Shown: positions 1 through 11,025, numbered from the stretch's first letter. The stretch: DNA of 64,000 bases from Aquila chrysaetos chrysaetos (GCF_900496995.4 NC_044013.1:43041554-43105553), one strand, 5' to 3'. The notes: generated from the sequence alone by a model not told the origin. Numbers and translations are program-made.

Positions 1-960
1 CCTCAAAGGTATTTCAAATTCTGAGCAGCATAAGGCAGTTTCTGCACGGTCTCCCAACCAGCTGTGCCTGCAGCCTGAACACCCGCCACTGGCACACTGA
101 TGGGCACACAAACAGCAAGCAAGGTGCTAAACCAGAAACCAAGCAACCAGCTCAGATCAGTCACCCTACACATCCCCCTCATGCCAGCAGGTGCACCAAA
201 AGACAGCATCTGAGACCAAAATTCAGCCACTGCACAGAGACTGAATAAAAACAAAATACAGTGATAGAAAGGCAAAATTTGACCATGAGACTTAAAAAAA
301 AAAAAAAAATCATCTGAGTTTCTCATATCCTAGAAGTCCTGGCGAGGACAAAAGCCACTCTGAGTTATCATTTGGTGCCACATTGGAGGGACTGGCATGG
401 ACTCCAGCCGTGCTATGCCAGTTCATGGAGAAGTGGGAGAGGAAGAAAGCGAGATGCGGCCGAGCAGCCGCCCCGCAAATGGGTGGCTGCTCTCCTCCCA
501 TGCTGCAGCAACTGGCTGGAGCCCCACTGTCCCCACAGCGCTGGAAAGATGCACTGGGCAAAGGAGAAGGAACATCCTGTCCCTGCGCTCAGGGCAGCCA
601 CAGAGCTGCTCCATCCCTGAAAGTCGGGTGTCTCCTCCCAACCACGCGTGGCTGAAGGCTCCAAGCAAACACTGCTCTGGTCCCTCGCCACTCCCATCCT
701 TTACAAGGGCCATGTTTGCAGTCACAAACAAGGGAAGGATCAACCTTATGAATTAAGAAAAAAAATAAGCAAAACCCCCCTTATGTTTGTTTTGCTAACA
801 TGGACACGGCACAGACAGGTCACTCTGTGGTACACACCTTGGGTGTGCTATCTCACCACCTTCCTCCTTTTCCTTCCTCACCTCCCCTTCTCCTTTGTTC
901 AGCCCCATCCCACAGGCACACGCAGCCACCCACCCTCGTTACGGGCATACAGCATTTTGG

Positions 961-1878
961 CTACACGAAGCACAACAGAGTGCAACGTCGCTGAGCACCT
1001 AGAAGCGTGAGTTTCTTTTTCTTCCTCTTCTTCTTCTGCTGCTGCTGCTTTGAGGGCAGTGCCTGCGTCTGAGAGTCAGGATCACAGCTTGACCTGCTGC
1101 TGGGGCAGGCAGTGGGGTCCGTCATTACAAAACCAGTACTTGTGCCCCAAGCCTTAGATGACACCTCACCAGGGGGGATGGGCGGCACAACTGTCCTTTG
1201 GGCCGTCGGGGTTTTCTCCACGCTTGCTGGTAGAGCAGAGGAAGGTGTCCCAGGGCTCCCCGGGGAGGGTGCAGTACCTCTGCGTTTTGGCATGCCGTCC
1301 AGACCCACTAAGGCTGAGCCTAAACGTACCTCGTCGTGGCCCTGGCTGGCAGGACATGCTCCAGGGGCCACATCCCCACTGTCAGCTGCTGCCACGTGCT
1401 CCTCCCGGCAGCAGGATCTATCGGCTAAGCCGCTGTCCTCAAGTTTCACGCAGCTCTGGCAGGCCTCAAGCAACTGAGCGTGATTGACCAGCCCTGCCGG
1501 CCCTTCCCCAAGGTCGGCTGGAAGGACAGCCACCGCACGGGATGCCTCTGCCTGCCGGAGCGGGCCGGCAGCGCCAACGCTGGGTCTCAAACAGCTCTTA
1601 TCACAGACCGCCACCGTTCCTTCTTCGCCGTTGGCCTTGGATAGGTCTTGGATGTATTCGGTGCATTTCTGCAGGCTTCCAGTCACCGCCTTGCTGGGGA
1701 TGATGTCTGGATACGGCCCAGCACACTGGGCAGCTTCTGGCACCTCTGGGCAGACGGCACAGCTTGTGGGAGGCTTTGGTAAGAGGGGTGACCTCTCATC
1801 AGGCGAGTTAAAGCTGCGCGTCTGGAAGATTAGATCAGTGACATGCCTGCAGCAGTTTGCAAAAAGGCTGTTCCCCAT
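961..1878 (-). CDS. Unrecognised 305-residue single-exon protein, predicted N-myristoylated
   Basis: I do not recognise this protein. The frame is open from ATG (1876-1878) to a stop at 961, and an in-frame TGA at 1897-1899 supports this start if the mRNA is unspliced here. The N-terminus MGNSLFANCC has a myristoylation-type Gly2 and paired Cys9-Cys10 suited to palmitoylation. Glu28 to Leu33 (ERSPLL) fits an acidic dileucine sorting signal, so attachment to a sorting membrane is plausible. The middle is low in hydrophobic residues and shows no membrane segment. The tail has four Gln, then KKKRKKKK at about 282-289, encoded by a CAG/AAG-type simple repeat. A strong donor-like GTACGT follows residue 183 (exon base 1330), so a spliced version with another C-terminus is possible. 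No poly(A) signal is visible at lower coordinates. A chance frame cannot be excluded. Confidence 0.4.
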   Translation of the reverse strand: MGNSLFANCCRHVTDLIFQTRSFNSPDERSPLLPKPPTSCAVCPEVPEAAQCAGPYPDIIPSKAVTGSLQKCTEYIQDLSKANGEEGTVAVCDKSCLRPSVGAAGPLRQAEASRAVAVLPADLGEGPAGLVNHAQLLEACQSCVKLEDSGLADRSCCREEHVAAADSGDVAPGACPASQGHDEVRLGSALVGLDGMPKRRGTAPSPGSPGTPSSALPASVEKTPTAQRTVVPPIPPGEVSSKAWGTSTGFVMTDPTACPSSRSSCDPDSQTQALPSKQQQQKKKRKKKKLTLLGAQRRCTLLCFV

Positions 1879-2202
1879 GATCACAAGCAGCCCGGCTCAT
1901 ACAACACCGGATTAGAAAAGTTAGTTTTGTTTGCAAATCTCCTGTTTGCACACATATACTGAAGTCCCCACAAGGCAAACTCCCACGCGGCAGCCCTCGC
2001 CCTCCGCAGCCCGGACCTGCTCGCCTTCTCACGCAGTCAGCCGCCTTCTTCACAGAAAATTCCTACTTGGCCCCAGGGTGGCGGGAGGCAGAGGACCGGC
2101 AGCTGACTCCGCACGGTGTCCTGCGCACCCTGAGCTCACGTCCCGCGCGCTCGCCAGAATCGGATGCTGGGCTCACAGCGCTTCTCCCAAAGTGCCGCCC
2201 AG

Positions 2203-2211
2203 TGACCTTCA
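2203..2211 (-). promoter_or_regulatory. ERR/NR5A-type half-site (TGAAGGTCA)
   Basis: The minus strand reads TGAAGGTCA, which fits the extended half-site TNAAGGTCA of estrogen-related receptors and NR5A factors. The surrounding GGTGAAGGTCAC is shared with two sites in the CLUH CpG island at 9153 and 10241. The motif match is direct; binding is inferred. Confidence 0.4.
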
Positions 2212-2430
2212 CCCACCGCGCACCTTCGCCCCTCTCCCCGACCGCCAGGCTCACACCGTCACGATATCCATGAAGCCCAAAAGTAGCTCCCAGCGGCTGA
2301 AGCTCTCCTCTCCCCGCCGCGCCAGAAGAAAGCCGGACGAGTATCGAAGAGGTTCCTCAGGCGCGCTCGCGGAGGGATGCCAGCCCGACTGCCCCGGCCC
2401 AGAGGCGGTTATAAATAGCCCAATCTCGAG

Positions 2431-2448
2431 TGCTGCACCAGTGCAGCA
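2431..2448. repeat. Short dyad TGCTGCAC-CA-GTGCAGCA
   Basis: Two 8-bp arms pair perfectly around a 2-nt centre, 14 bp from the TATA element. A second, weaker dyad with GTGCT/AGCAC arms follows at 2457-2476. It could be a factor site or a hairpin; no family was recognised. Confidence 0.4.
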
Positions 2449-2789
2449 TGGGACGAGTGCTAGAGCGCTTCAGCACTGCCAAACCTGTAAGCAAGTGAGA
2501 TGCATTGAATTACAAGGCGAGGGCAGTTACTATGGCACGCCTGGGCCCAGGCACAGCCATCCATACTAAGCAGGCGAGCACAAAACAGCCAGGCAGCGAA
2601 CCAGTAAGTAGTTTCCAGACGAATCTTCTGTCCTCTCGCCCTGCTCTGCCGTATCAAACACAAACAAACCACAAAACCACACGCACAACCCCCTAACACC
2701 GCTCCTCTCTCCATGCTAATTTAAGAAATCCCGGCAACTGAAAGCAGGGATTACGGAGCTGGAGATTTCTGCAAGCACCAGGCACCCCG

Positions 2790-3200
2790 GGGAGGCTGCA
2801 GCCGAGCAGGCCGCAGCATGCCTCCCGCGAGGCCACGCCGCAGCCGCCTGCTCCTCGCCTTCCCCCGGCGGCATCGGCCAGGCATCACGGCCCCTCCGCG
2901 CGCCGGCACGCACCCCGTGCTGGCACACGCGCTGCTCAGCATTCAGCTGCCGGGGTGCCTTCAGCGGTCCCGGTTTCCTGGGACGCACGCAAAGAGCCAG
3001 ATCTTTAAAACGCACAATGGGATGTGCAAGAGCTGCGGCCTGAACCGACCAGCCTTGGACCTGCCCGGAAAAGCCTTCGTGTCTGGTTAGCAAACCTGAC
3101 AACCCCCCCTGCTCCCGGGCAGCCCAAGTCTTGGCACAGGCTCCCTCGGCGAGTCTCCCGGGCGCTCGACACGGCTTCGTGGATGGGAAGGGGCACAGCT
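2790..3200. other. Second CpG-rich patch in CLUH intron 1
   Basis: CpG dinucleotides are dense from about 2800 to 2960 and again near 3145-3180. No convincing splice donor or reading frame was found on either strand. It may be the upstream part of the promoter-like stretch at 1990-2460. Confidence 0.3.
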
Positions 3201-6200
3201 CTGCACTGAGCGGAAGAAATATTGTGTGCCGCGTTCCTAGCACAAAAATCTCAAAACTAGAACAAAGCCAAGACCACACAGCTCACATGATCACTTGCTC
3301 AAGGCCAACACAACACACACAGAGGAAGGGCAATCCCTTCTCTAAAGGCGGCCCCGGGAAGGCCAGGAGCAGCCCCCAGAGCCCCCGTGCCAGCAAGCCA
3401 CCTGCCAGGAGAAAGGCAGAAACCGGCTGAAAAACAGGCCAAAATCGCTCCACAGAAAACCCTGGCTAGCTTCCATTGTCCTTTTAAAGAGAAGAGGAAT
3501 CGGAAGAGAAGTCTCTCCCACTCCACCTCGTTTGAGCTCCTGCCCCAAAAAGGAAGGAGCCCTAAGAACCCCCATGGCTGCTCCTTCGCTGCAGGAGCCG
3601 CCAGGCCTTGGAGCCCCGAGACAAGGCACCCTTCAGCCTTGGGAGCCAGCACTAACTTTTCGATCACATCAGCATCGGTAACTCACGTTTTTCAGATGAT
3701 TTTTGAAGGGGTTTAAGATGTACTGACAGCTTCAACTCTTCCTCCGCATCAAGAGGCCTCTGGGAAGAGGCAAAATCTCCTCCTGGAGAAGTACCTGGTC
3801 AGGTCGTCTCACGCAGCTGAGCAGCACTTCTTCAACTCAAGCCAAAGCAAGTTCAGAGCAGTGTGGTATGTGCTAGCTTTAACACGTGAAGGCTGGTGTC
3901 AGTATAGCAAATGCAAATTAAATTTCAGCTGAATAATAAATTAAACAAAATAAATAGTTTAATGAATGTAAATAAATTGACTAAATGAATAGGCATGAGC
4001 TCCAGAGATAGCCCTAGTGGAAACGTTTCTGCAGGACATCCCGTCAGGGGAGGTGGGAGACAGCACGGAGGTGCCTCCCTCTACCTCCCCAGCGGAAACC
4101 ACAGCTTCCCAGCAACTTTCAGCACTTTAGGTGCAACAAGCACTTCTTTTAATAACGGCCCACAGTGAAATGTTAGAGCTGCTCTACTGCCATCATTAAA
4201 CTCAAATTGGTTATAACCCATCTGCGGGTAGAGGTATAAGCACTGCATTTATTTTTCAGCAGCTTTACAACACTGGGGACTGACTCGCATGGAGAGCGCA
4301 GTGGGGCTGCAGCATGCGGCTCTCTCAACAAGGGCTCCAGGCTCACTGGTCTGGACGTCTCTGCTGTGGCACTAACAATCCATGGATGACAAGTGGGGAA
4401 ATTATTCATTCCTAGCTCTTGTGGATCCGCAGTAAAATTTGGCTGGATAGACCTAAACAACTCAAGCCACATTCCAGCCTACTTAGAAGTTTGCGGCTTT
4501 TTGTATTCCTATTGATACTGGGACACTTGCATTGCAGCTGTGCCCTAGGGCATTCACAGGGTCCCACAGCTGCTGGCTCAGGCACTTACAAGCCACTGAA
4601 ATGCCTCATGCTTTGCATTTGGCACCCCGAGTTACCCACACTGTGCTCTCCACACCTGGGAACTACATTTAAACCCATTTGTAAACTTTCTATCTGGCCA
4701 AAACTTTGGAACCTTAGTCCCAAGACTAGCTGGCTGGGTGACCCTGCTACAACAACGCGCAATTCAAACATCACAGAAATCAGGAGCAAAGACTAGGACC
4801 CAAGGCAAAGTGCAAAGATCAGCACCAACAAAAACATCAACTATGTTAGGAAGAGCACGTTTCTCAAATTTCAAGAGAAGAGAGCCAGATGAAGGAATTG
4901 CATTTCAGACAGATACCAAGAAACAGTCAATAATTCTCCAAGTACGTGTTTTTTATTCTGGCGCATACCTTAGTTTCAGAAAGCTACTGAGACAGCGAGA
5001 GCCCAAAACAGTGAACTATCCCGTTAGACTTTGCATGCAGTGGGACCAGCAGAACATCAGGCTTGCAGCCAGAAGCAGCCGTGATGGGAGGCAAGAGCCA
5101 CAGCTCCACAGTGTTGCAGGGAAGACTCCAGCTTCACCCTGTGCTACTACTGATGCTTGTCACCACAACCACAGCAGCTCTGGAGAAAACTCCACGCAGC
5201 ACAAGCCTGGAAAGACCAACTTCGCCAGTCCTGAGAGCCCTATATAAATCTTAAACTGGCTGAGAGCCCCAAGACCTGCCGAGCTGACAGCAGGGAGCTC
5301 TGGGCAGGGTTTGCAGGGGAGATCAGACGGCTGCGATGTTGTCCTCAGCAGCTCCCGCTGCCTTCCTGCATCCTGCGGCACAGATGTGCCGATTAGCCCG
5401 CAGCCTCCCACCCAGCCAGCCCTGCGCCAGCCGCCCGCGGCTGCCCCGGGCCTGCTCGGGGCCGCACACAGCCCCAGGGAAACAGGCTGGGCAGCTGCTC
5501 CCCACGGCTCTGCAGTAGCGTGCTGCAGGCGGGAGCCTGGGAAACTTGCCTGTCCCGCAGAAACCCCTCTGCCAGGGACATCAGGCAACCCCATCCTACC
5601 TTACACAGTGCCATAACCCAAGCTGGCACCAGAACCCACCTTAACCCCAGCCAAACCTGCACGCTGAGCTTCCAGGCTGGCGGAGGCTTTGCAAGCTTCA
5701 GCGCTACTGACGGTAAAGACAGAGCCTTACCCCCAGTGCCTGCTCACAGGGCACTGCACAACACGGCTTGCTAACAGGCAATATCCACGTTACCATTTCC
5801 AGCCCCATCCCACCGCAATGGCAGGAGGGTAGCTAGCACAGTACCTGAGAAGGAGGGCTGGTGTCAGGCTAGTCCGACCCACAGGAGCTCTAGGTAAGCA
5901 GGGCAAGAGTCACGATCCTGCAGTTTTATGTTGTTGGACAGTAACTGCTTAAAACTCCTCTGAGCCTGCACCTTTGTCAACAGGTCACAGCAGAGCTTTT
6001 CTCTTTAAAGAGAAGGGCAAACTAAGGAATGCCTTTTTTAAAAAAATGTGCCATTACTCTAATGTCACTTAGTTATAGGGAACCTTACTTCAGTGGCCTG
6101 CTTCACGGGATTCTTCCCTCAGGACCGGTCAAGCAGCTGGCAAGAACCACAGCAGTAATTTCTTCAGCTCGAGAAAAGAACTTACTTCTGTGAGTGTAGA

Positions 6201-9152
6201 TCTGTTTTCCCACCCGAAGAGAGAAGGTTTGTCACCTAAGTGCCTCTATACCAAGTTGTCAAGAAAACGCCAGATAACCACTCGTCCCAGACTCATTAAT
6301 GTTAAAAAGGTAGAACACAACAGAAAGCTCAACTGGCAAACAGGTATGTGCAAGCTCTGCTACATCAACAATGCACTTGCGGGAGGTGAGAACCAAACAC
6401 TAACTCTTAGACAGCCTTGCTATTACTGGCGAAAAACTGACCTGCTTCCAAAAAGCGACAGCCACTGCCACCACGGGGGTAGATACACTTTGGTTTTGAT
6501 CTTTTGCGCTCTGTCCAAGCGCTGCCCCGTGGACTGGTTTTACTCCTCAAATGCAGATAAAAAAAATGCATGAACTTCAGACCTCTAAAGCTTCTAGAAA
6601 TAACAACTTTCTAGTACAACCAATAGAGCATGATGCAAGAAAGCAAAGCGAGCACTGGAAAGCTGCGCCAGGAGAGGGGTGCACTGCTAAGTTTAGTCAT
6701 TTACAGACAACGAAGACAAACACAGGACTCTGCAACACAATGCTGTTTTCACTGTGCACGAGGCAGTTCTGCATTTGCAGGTGGATTTATCTAGGTGCAT
6801 GTTTCTGACCTACTTACTTCAGCTTTTCAGCTGGGAAACCCACGAGCAAGGCTGCTCAGGCAGAGCAGCAAGCTTCCAGTGGGAGCTCAACTCTGTTGAG
6901 CCCACCGGCAGAACTGCTCCGGACAGACATGATCCCCTCGGGTTCCCATCCCCCATCTTGCCGCACAGATGCTGTGTTATCACACTCCTTTCCTCTTCTT
7001 AACCTTGTAGCGGTGATCAGATTTCTCTTGCACAATATTCCTCTGATTCTCCCCCCGAAGCCTGTTACAACTGCATATTAAAAAAACCCGACTGCCAGCA
7101 ATTCAGCCTTTTCCAAAACACCAGCAAACCTCCAAGGTCGGGCAACAGACAGTGATAGCAAATCCCAAGATTAAGAATCAGTCTTCTGACCTTGCTACTA
7201 ATGCACAGCTACACTTGCCTCCACAGCAGTTTTCCATTAACACTTGCATTCTCCGCTTTTTTTAACAGAAGACGTGGCTGAAGATACGGGTGGCTGGGAA
7301 GAACAGGGGTGGAGGGACCTAGCTAGAAAAATCAAATCTTTGGGCAAGGCAAGGTTGGAAAGCATTTTATGGTAGCTAGAAGCACTGCTAAACTTGCACG
7401 TGACAGAAACTTGTTCTAAAGCAATGACAGCTGTAGGAACAGAAATAATCCAAGAAATGCTGCACACAATGGCCGTCTCCTGATCTCATGCTAGCTAGTA
7501 AGAAAGGTAACTTAATCCATAACTGCACCCATCAGAAATCATTACAGGAACCCCAATTGTTCACGTTTTCGTGTGCTTCTGCACTCCAAAGGACAGCGTG
7601 GCCCCAACAGTTTTGTCTAGTTTGGAGGTGGAGGGAAGGAGCCATCAGCCCTCTCGCCTGTTAGAGGCGGAGAAAACAACTCCCAAGTCCCGATGCCTGG
7701 CACAGCAGAGGGGTATACTTCCTCAGCGAGAAGGCCCCTCGGAGCCTGCCCAGCGGTAGCGACAGTCTCCTTCAGACAAAACAGGGTGCCCAAGACGGGG
7801 TGCTCTGCAAGCCACACAGGCAGCGGCAGGTACACCAGAGCAGAGGCCGATTTTCCCTGGCAGAAAGAGAGGCCTGGGAACCAGAGCTCGTAACGCTGCC
7901 GATGCCAAGGCGGACAGGCTGCCCTCACCTCCGCCGCAGCACGGTACCTCTACCTGGGAGCCGTGCGGCCAGAGGCACCGCCTCAGCCCCAGGCTCCCAG
8001 GCAGGACAAGAGCCTTCCTCCTCCTCCTCCCCTGACCCATGAGCTGCCTGAGCATTCATGCAGGGCTGAAACACGGGGAGGATTTTTCCACCTCCCTGCC
8101 TCCTTCGGCAATCAGCTTGCGCCCTGAGAAGCGGGGATTACACAGCGTAACTTTTTAACCCAGTTGCTGGCACTGCAGGCGTCAACGGGCGTGCGGGGGG
8201 GAGGGGGAGGCTTTCAGCACTGCGCTCCCCACTCTTGAACTGCGTCCAGCCTGCTCCAGCACCGAAGGCTGATGAACTTTGCTTTAGGTGACAAACTTCA
8301 AAAATTCACCTCTCCACTGTAAAATCAGGGGAGGGCGGAAATGGCGGGTCACTCGCTCAGCGGATACAAGTGCCTCAGGTCGAAGGCCAGCCACAAACCA
8401 CGCTGCTTCTACCCTTTTTTCCTGTACATTAAAGATCAGAGAAAAAGGCCGAGTCCAAGATGGAGCGCTCAGGACCGTAACTTCGTGAAGATACAGCGCA
8501 CCAAACTCAGCAAAACCCAGAGCAGGGGGTAGCCTTGCAGGGTCTGGGCCCAGAGCCCTGGAGCAGGCGCTGTGGATGGTCAGAACATGGGGCTGCACCT
8601 CCTCCCTGGCCTGAGCTGCTCAGGGTCTGGTTTAAAGCAAGAGCAGCCAGCAAATAACTCGTTAAAACATGTCACTTCCAGCTGAGGTCTCGAAGGAGCC
8701 ATCTGCCCTTCCCCAGAAAGCCCAAGCTCTTGCTCCAGAGCATTCCCTAAGGTGTCGATGGCTCCTGTATCCCAGACTCCCAGGACGACCCAGCCCTCTC
8801 CTACCCACCACCACAGAGACGCCGACATCCACAACTCGACCAGCGCTGGCACCGAACTTCGTGGCCCGGCGACCGGCCCCCAGCAGCGGGACCGGTCCCC
8901 CGCAGCCTACTCGGTGCTACCGGCGGCGGCAGGGCAGCCTGGGCTGCGGACGGGAAGGGCGGCCGCTTCCTCGCGGCCAGGGCACGGGCACCGGCGTTCC
9001 CACCGGGCGGGCCCGGTCCCGCGGATCACCCGCCCCGGACCCGCTCCGCCTGCCGGGCCGGGCCCGGGCAAAGGCGGGGACGGCCGGGGCAGCAAGCGGG
9101 GCCCCGGAGCGGCCTCTTCCCTACCCCCCGCGGCCGCGCGGTGGTGCGGCCC

Positions 9153-9171
9153 GGTGAAGGTCACCTTCACC
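9153..9171. promoter_or_regulatory. CLUH: Odd palindrome GGTGAAGGTCACCTTCACC with ERR-type half-site
   Basis: The 19-bp sequence has nine-base arms that are perfect reverse complements around one central base. The plus strand has TGAAGGTCA at 9155-9163. The opposite arm reads TGAAGGTGA, one base off. The site lies in CLUH intron 1 within the CpG island, about 0.65 kb from the exon 1 donor. It suggests a nuclear-receptor site. Confidence 0.45.
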
Positions 9172-9821
9172 GGGGCCCGGGGCTCCCCGCTCCGCCGGGA
9201 CGGGACGGGACAGGCCCGGCCGGGCCGGGATCGCCGCACGGCGCGGCCGGGCCCCCGCCGCTTGCCCGGGCCCCGTCCCCCGGTGGCTCGGCCTCCCCGG
9301 GACACGGGACGAGCAGCGGGAACCACGCGTCCCGGCCCCGCTGCGAGCGCCGCGGCCTCCGGACCCGGCGGCCCTGGCGCGGGCTCCGCGGAGCCTCCCC
9401 GAGCCGCGGAGCGGGCGCCGGGCCCCGGTACGGCTTCCCCGCAAGAAACGGCGAGGGGGGGGGACGGGACCCCGGGCCGGGGCGGGGGGGGAGAGAGCCA
9501 GGAGCCCGACCCCGCGGCGGGGCAGGCGGGTCGGGGTCGAGCCCGGGCCGCTCCGCCGGGGTCTCCCCGGGCGGGACGAGCAGCCGAAGTTGGCAGAACC
9601 GGTCCCCGCCGCGGCCCCGCTCCCGCTCCCCCCCCCCGGCCCCTCCGCGACCTCCCTAGCGGGCCCCGGGCACCCCCGGTACCGATAAGGGGGCGGTGGG
9701 CACTGCCCCGCCGGGATCGGGCACCACCCACCCCCCGGGGTCGGGCACCCCAGCCCCGCCAGGCCCGGCCCGCTCTCCCGCCGCAGGCCCCGGCCCCAGC
9801 GCCCTCCCCCCCGCCCCTTAC

Positions 9822-9939
9822 CGGGGCGCTGCTGCGTCTCCGCCGGCCTCCTGCCGCGGGGACCCGGCTCCTGCTGCTCGCCGCCCTGCGCGGCAGCCGG
9901 CACAGCGGCCGGCGGCATCTCGTCCGCTTTAATGACCAT
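9822..9939 (-). CDS. CLUH: CLUH (clustered mitochondria homolog), first coding exon
   Basis: CLUH is a cytosolic RNA-binding protein that binds mRNAs of nuclear-encoded mitochondrial proteins and supports their translation and mitochondrial distribution. Only 39 residues and one base are present. They begin MVIKADEMPP, matching the start I recall for the longer vertebrate isoform (MVIKTDEL-like), and continue as a low-complexity Ala/Gln/Pro/Arg stretch. ATG is at 9937-9939. The exon ends at a consensus donor (G|GTAAGG, exon base 9822) in phase 1. A second ATG seven codons in has a better context (G at -3). The position in a CpG island, and CCDC92B then RAP1GAP2 to the right, match the vertebrate gene order. 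The conserved CLU and TPR domains lie outside the window, so the call rests on ten residues plus synteny. Confidence 0.7.
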
Positions 9940-10004
9940 GGGGGCCGACGCCGAGCCCCGCGCCCGCCCGCCCGCCCGCCGCGAAGGACAGCGCCGCTCC
10001 GGCC

Positions 10005-10012
10005 CCACGTGG
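10005..10012. promoter_or_regulatory. CLUH: E-box CCACGTGG in the CLUH promoter
   Basis: The palindrome CCACGTGG lies about 65 nt upstream of the CLUH ATG and matches USF/MYC/TFE-type E-boxes. The motif is direct; its use is inferred. Confidence 0.4.
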
Positions 10013-10242
10013 TGCCGCGACCCCGCGCGCCGCTACGGCGCGCCGCCCGGGACCAACCTCCGCGCCCGGCGGCAACGCCTTAAAGGGGCAGCGCCGCGCG
10101 AACCGCCCCTCCCGGCCGCCGCCGCCGTACCCGGGACGGGGCTGCGTCGTGGGCGCCGCCATGTGGGGCAGCGGGGCCGGGCTGCCGGTTCGGCCCGGCG
10201 CCAGGCGGAGGGGAGCGGGGTGGCGGCGCCGGGAGGCCCCGG

Positions 10243-10251
10243 TGAAGGTCA
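10243..10251 (+). promoter_or_regulatory. CLUH: ERR/NR5A-type half-site upstream of CLUH
   Basis: TGAAGGTCA lies within GGTGAAGGTCACC, identical over 13 bases to the left part of the 9153-9171 palindrome. It is about 300 nt upstream of the CLUH start codon, a proximal-promoter position. Confidence 0.45.
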
Positions 10252-10689
10252 CCGGCCGCCGCAGCCGCTCGCTCCCGCCCGGCTGCGTGCGACCTTCCCG
10301 GAGGCCGCAAGGTCGCCGGCCGGGCGGGCCGCGCCCGGAGATGGTGGGGGGTGACAGCACCCGGCCCGCCCCGGGGAGCCCACGCACGGACAGGTCTGCT
10401 CCTGCTCCTGCTCCCGCCGGAGCTCCGGGGACCGGCCCCGGCCCCGCGGCGTGCTCCCCGGGGCAGCGGGGAGCCGGTAAACGGGGACAGAAACTTCGAA
10501 AAGCAGCCTTCTTCCCTAAAGTGGGGGCTCGGGGGCAGGCCGGGTTGCGGGGGGGGGGGCTGCCCGCAGCCTCGCCGGAGCTGGGACGCGGCCGTGCACC
10601 CCTCGCTCTGGGACAGATGGACGGAGCGCGTACCCGGCTCCGCGGGTGGATGCGGGGTCCGGCCGGCCCAGCTCCTCGTAGAGCAGAGG

Positions 10690-11025
10690 GTAGAATGGCT
10701 TGGGTCGGAAGGGACCGTAAAGGCCATCGGGGTCCAAGCCCCCTCCGTGGGCAGGGTCACCTTGCAGGCTCGAAGCCCCCTCCAGCCCGACCTCGAACGC
10801 TCCCAGGGATGGGGCGTCCACAGCCTCTGTGGGCAACCTGCTCCAGTGCCTCTCACCGCCCTCACAGTGAAGCGTTGCTTCCTAATACCTAATCTAAGCT
10901 CTTTCAGTCTAAAACGGTTACCCCTCATCTCATCACGACACTCCCTGATAAAGAGTCCCTCCCCAGCTTTCCTGCAGGCCCCCCGTTAAGGACTGGAAGG
11001 TCTCCCCAGAGTTGTGGAGGGGCTC
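10690..11025 (-). mobile_element. CR1 LINE, 3' end fragment (truncated, diverged)
   Basis: Read on the plus strand, it has the landmarks of inverted avian CR1 3' ends: AGAATGGCTTGGGT at 10692, GGAAGGGACC, CCAGGGATGGGGC, CTCCAGTGCCTCTCACC, CTTCCTAAT and TAAAGAGTCCCTCCCC. Sense is therefore the minus strand, with the 3' end near 10690. The element is 5' truncated as usual and has mismatches throughout. CR1 families of this kind are abundant in birds and also occur in crocodilians and turtles. Confidence 0.85.

Larger units (their letters stand above)
1990..2460 (-). promoter_or_regulatory. CpG-rich, TATA-containing promoter-like stretch upstream of the nested frame
   Basis: The segment is rich in CpG compared with its flanks. 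It contains TATAAATA on the plus strand at 2410-2417 (TATTTATA on the minus strand) and an ERR-type motif at 2203-2211. It lies 110-580 nt upstream of the minus-strand ATG at 1878, the spacing expected of a promoter plus 5' UTR. The TATA element reads best on the plus strand, so direction is uncertain. It could instead serve a CLUH alternative transcript. Confidence 0.4.
1..9821 (-). other. CLUH: CLUH intron 1 (partial, runs off the left edge)
   Basis: This is the sequence downstream (minus strand) of the CLUH exon 1 donor at 9820-9821. The CLUH exon 2 residues I would expect (an acidic stretch, then a conserved VIVIQDTGF-type segment) were not found on the minus strand, so exon 2 probably lies left of the window. 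Besides the nested frame and promoter-like stretch listed separately, it holds an A-run at 294-309 and a stretch of ordinary composition from 3200 to 8850 where I see no gene, RNA or recognisable repeat. Confidence 0.6.
8850..10450 (-). promoter_or_regulatory. CLUH: CpG island promoter of CLUH
   Basis: About 1.6 kb of very GC- and CpG-rich sequence spans CLUH exon 1. It has no clear TATA box. It contains an odd palindrome with an ERR-type site at 9153-9171, a palindromic E-box CCACGTGG at 10005-10012 and another ERR-type site at 10243-10251. Transcription probably starts between about 9950 and 10150 and runs leftwards. Long reading frames on both strands here follow from the GC content. Confidence 0.75.

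Noticed and set aside
4738..5247. 169-codon plus-strand frame in CLUH intron 1
   Set aside because: It has no recognisable motif and no promoter, and its composition resembles untranslated DNA. The same applies to the 127-codon frame at 6190-6573.
1330..9939. CLUH exon 1 spliced in frame to the nested MGNSL frame
   Set aside because: The phases would fit with an AG at 1897-1898 as acceptor, but the tract before it is a poor acceptor. A one-in-three phase match is weak evidence, and the product would not resemble CLUH.
8752..10083. Long open frames on both strands across the CLUH CpG island
   Set aside because: Low-complexity Pro/Arg/Gly/Ala translations in several frames at once follow from high GC and lack of stops. 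Only the 118-nt exon has a start, donor and recognisable residues.
10161..10892. Plus-strand ATG with good context (GCCGCCATGT) suggesting a gene divergent from CLUH
   Set aside because: The frame is low complexity, runs into the CR1 element and has no clear donor or family similarity.
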